Assembly: GCA_900768915.1 (NCBI GenBank) | Contig: CAAGEQ010000028.1 | Span: forward strand, 1-5,908 | Source: Candidatus Gastranaerophilales bacterium | Lineage (GTDB): Bacteria > Cyanobacteriota > Vampirovibrionia > Gastranaerophilales > Gastranaerophilaceae | DNA length: 5,908 bases | Reading direction: 5' to 3' | In this document: one piece after another, positions 4,652-5,908 of the stretch | Layout of the letters: each line of letters opens with the position of its first letter | Position numbering within the stretch: the first letter of the stretch is position 1 | The notes under the pieces: generated by a model | Database searches by the model: none | Told to the model about the DNA's origin: nothing | What the model saw: only the letters and a program-made list of their open reading frames with translations | Translations under genes and position numbers: made by a program

Positions 4652-5497
4652 ATGTTCAAAAAAATTAGCAAAAAGTTTTCTATACATTTTATATTGATTT
4701 TAGTATCTTTATTATCAATTTTTCCTTTTATATGGTTATTATCAACATCTTTAAAAGGAGTCAATGAAAACATTTTCGCATATCCCCCAACGATTATTCC
4801 ACAAGACTTCACTTGGGAAAACTATATTGGAGTATGGCATCAAGTAAACTTTATTGGTTATTTTATAAACAGTATGGTTGTTGCAGGATTTACAGTATTG
4901 CTAAATTTAATCTTGTCAGCACTTGCAGCATATCCATTAGCAAGAATGGAATTTAAAGGTAAAAAAATTGTATTTTTTTCAATACTAGCAACAATCATGA
5001 TACCGTTCCAATCAATCATGTTACCTGTATATTTGATTACAATCAAACTTAATTTGATAGATAGTGTTAATAATTTTATGGGTTATCTAGGTTTAATTCT
5101 ACCATTTGCGGTAAACGCATTTGGTATATTTTTAATGCGTCAAGCATTTCTAAAAATTCCTAGAGAATTAGAAGAAGCAGCAATTATTGATGGTTGCAAT
5201 GTATTCCAAATGTTTATGAAAGTATGTGTTCCAATGATTAAACCGTCATTGGCAGTACTTGCTATTTTTACATTTATTGGTTCTTGGGGTGAATTTTTAT
5301 GGCCAAGTATTGTACTTACAAAAGATAGTATGTACACATTACCCGTTGGTATAAATAACTTGCAAGGAATGTTTTCTTCTAATTGGAGATTCATCGCTGC
5401 AGGTTCAATCTTAGCAACAATTCCAATTGTAATATTCTTTTTAGCAATGCAAAAATATTTCATTTCAGGTGAAAATGAAGGTGCAGTAAAAGGATAA
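4652..5497 (+). CDS. Carbohydrate ABC transporter permease, MalG type
   Basis: This is one of the two membrane subunits of a binding-protein-dependent sugar importer in the cytoplasmic membrane. With the ATG at 4652 it has 281 residues, normal for the MalG-like half. Six membrane segments fall at about 9-32, 69-94, 106-130, 143-164, 198-220 and 248-268. The EAA loop that docks on the ATPase is intact at residues 175-198 (EAA--DG...VP---P). The end, GENEGAVKG, matches the usual TAGAVKG tail of this family, so the protein is complete. Longer in-frame starts exist at TTG 4616 and ATG 4634, but they overlap a good promoter and would add residues unlike the family. No Shine-Dalgarno precedes 4652. 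The MalF-type partner, the solute-binding protein and the ATPase are all absent from the window; the gene stands alone between a promoter and a terminator. The specific sugar cannot be told from the sequence. Confidence 0.92.
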   Translation: MFKKISKKFSIHFILILVSLLSIFPFIWLLSTSLKGVNENIFAYPPTIIPQDFTWENYIGVWHQVNFIGYFINSMVVAGFTVLLNLILSALAAYPLARMEFKGKKIVFFSILATIMIPFQSIMLPVYLITIKLNLIDSVNNFMGYLGLILPFAVNAFGIFLMRQAFLKIPRELEEAAIIDGCNVFQMFMKVCVPMIKPSLAVLAIFTFIGSWGEFLWPSIVLTKDSMYTLPVGINNLQGMFSSNWRFIAAGSILATIPIVIFFLAMQKYFISGENEGAVKG

Positions 5498-5510
5498 AAA
5501 ATAACATAGA

Positions 5511-5533
5511 AAAAGGGGCTTGTCGCCCCTTTT
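5511..5533 (+). terminator. Intrinsic terminator after the permease
   Basis: AAAAGGGGC (5511-5519) pairs with GCCCCTTTT (5525-5533) around TTGTC, giving nine pairs with a G/C core and four T at the end. It lies 13 bases beyond the permease stop codon, closing the unit. Confidence 0.9.
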
Positions 5534-5789
5534 CATTCATTTGTCGAAACATTTCATCGGCATTTTTAACCGGTATATATATAAACATTTTTTTAATAAT
5601 AGAATTGCAAAAAGCAAAAAATTTGTTACATAAATTCATGAAGTTTTATGAATAAATCGGAGATTTTACACTTTAAAAATTATTATCAAATTTATTTAAA
5701 TTTTTAATTTGTTTAATTATTTCACAACATTTTTTGATTACAAAGCAAATTTTTAACTCTTCAAAATTTTCAAACTATTAAATCATTTC
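5534..5789. other. Gene-free AT-rich tail before the right repeat
   Basis: No supported gene is visible. The stretch is strongly A/T with long T and A runs. It contains a weak hairpin (ATTCAT at 5634-5639 with ATGAAT at 5648-5653), the string TTGCAAAAAGC (5605-5615) that is also found inside the terminal repeat at 5818-5828, and a decayed copy of the repeat's hairpin at 5711-5749. It looks like a landing or decay zone for the repeat family. Confidence 0.6.
5711..5749. repeat. Degenerate partial copy of the terminal repeat's hairpin segment
   Basis: The stretch from ATTTCACAACATTT (starting 5718) to CAAAGCAAA (5749) aligns with the repeat segment beginning ATTTCGCAACATTTC at 5785, at about 25 of 31 positions with one single-base gap. 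Four of the five substitutions are transitions. The flanking GTTTAATTATTTC also matches the extension seen beside the left copy (reverse complement, 119-134). It is in the same orientation as the right terminal copy and about 67 bases inside it. Confidence 0.65.
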
Positions 5790-5908
5790 GCAACATTTCT
5801 TTGACCGCAAAGAAACGTTGCAAAAAGCGGATTGCCGACAGAGTGCGAAAGGGCTTGGAGCATCCAAGACCTGTAGGCACGTTTAACGTCGGCAACCAAG
5901 CAGAAACT
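5790..5908. repeat. Right copy of 119-bp perfect terminal inverted repeat
   Basis: This is the exact reverse complement of 1-119, with all 119 positions checked. The hairpin unit is at 5791-5820, the CTTGGA/TCCAAG hairpin at 5854-5868, and the long-range TTGCCGAC/GTCGGCAA pairing is also present. Read on the plus strand, one frame stays open from inside the repeat to the window end, but it has no start codon with a ribosome-binding site and is best seen as a chance frame of the repeat. Confidence 0.95.

Noticed and set aside
4141..5463. Several open frames on the minus strand opposite the membrane-protein and permease genes
   Set aside because: They overlap well-supported plus-strand genes, lack ribosome-binding sites and encode sequences that look like antisense readings of hydrophobic codons.
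5544..5555. TCGAAACATTTC as another relic of the terminal repeat (TCGCAACATTTC at 5788-5799)
   Set aside because: The match is only 12 bases long with one mismatch and the flanks do not align, so chance in A/T-rich DNA is sufficient.
1..5908. The window as a complete transposon bounded by terminal inverted repeats
   Set aside because: There is no transposase, recombinase or other mobility gene between the repeats; the genes are ordinary chromosomal ones, and the repeat length fits an assembly boundary better.
5785..5908. An open frame running through the right repeat to the window end (reads ...KKRIADRVRKGLEHPRPVG...)
   Set aside because: It has no start codon with a ribosome-binding site, lies wholly within a multi-copy structured repeat, and its content is explained by the repeat.
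1..5908. CRISPR array, tRNA or rRNA genes
   Set aside because: No regularly spaced direct repeats, no tRNA-like cloverleaf with the TTCGA-type arm and CCA end, and no rRNA-like conserved sequence are visible on either strand.

Overview
The window is 5,908 bases of AT-rich DNA carrying six genes and bounded at both ends by the same sequence in opposite orientation. Bases 1-119 are a perfect reverse complement of 5790-5908. The first gene is an [FeFe]-hydrogenase maturase (HydG), so the organism is most likely an anaerobic, hydrogen-producing fermenter. The low GC, the HydG, a lone sugar-type ABC permease and two uncharacterised proteins that resemble families I recall from gut Gastranaerophilales (Vampirovibrionia, formerly Melainabacteria) make that group my best guess. 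This rests on memory and not on a search; low-GC Clostridia or Elusimicrobia remain possible. The standard genetic code fits all the genes.

Layout: a left copy of the terminal repeat (1-119); an AT-rich leader with a candidate extended -10 promoter, two perfect short palindromes and a hairpin (120-397); hydG (398-1816, +); a 62-residue ribbon-helix-helix DNA-binding protein (1976-2164, +) followed by a strong terminator; an SGNH-type hydrolase homologue whose nucleophile serine is replaced by glutamate (2319-2939, +); a terminator shared with the converging gene; an exported protein of unknown function (3126-3770, -); a small multi-pass membrane protein of unknown function (3906-4604, +); a MalG-type ABC sugar permease (4652-5497, +) with its own promoter and terminator; an AT-rich gene-free tail that holds a decayed piece of the same repeat; and the right copy of the repeat (5790-5908).

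The genes do not form one pathway. HydG has no hydE, hydF or hydA beside it, the RHH protein has no toxin partner, and the permease has no partner permease, ATPase or binding protein. The gene order looks like that of a genome with dispersed single-gene units, each with its own promoter and often its own terminator.

I see no clear new multi-gene system. The points most worth a second look are the Ser-to-Glu change in the otherwise intact SGNH protein, three genes that lack a Shine-Dalgarno sequence and have a -10-like hexamer 6-8 bases before the start codon (probable leaderless transcripts), and the structured GC-richer terminal repeat. The exact 119-base length of that repeat probably also reflects where an assembler stopped.
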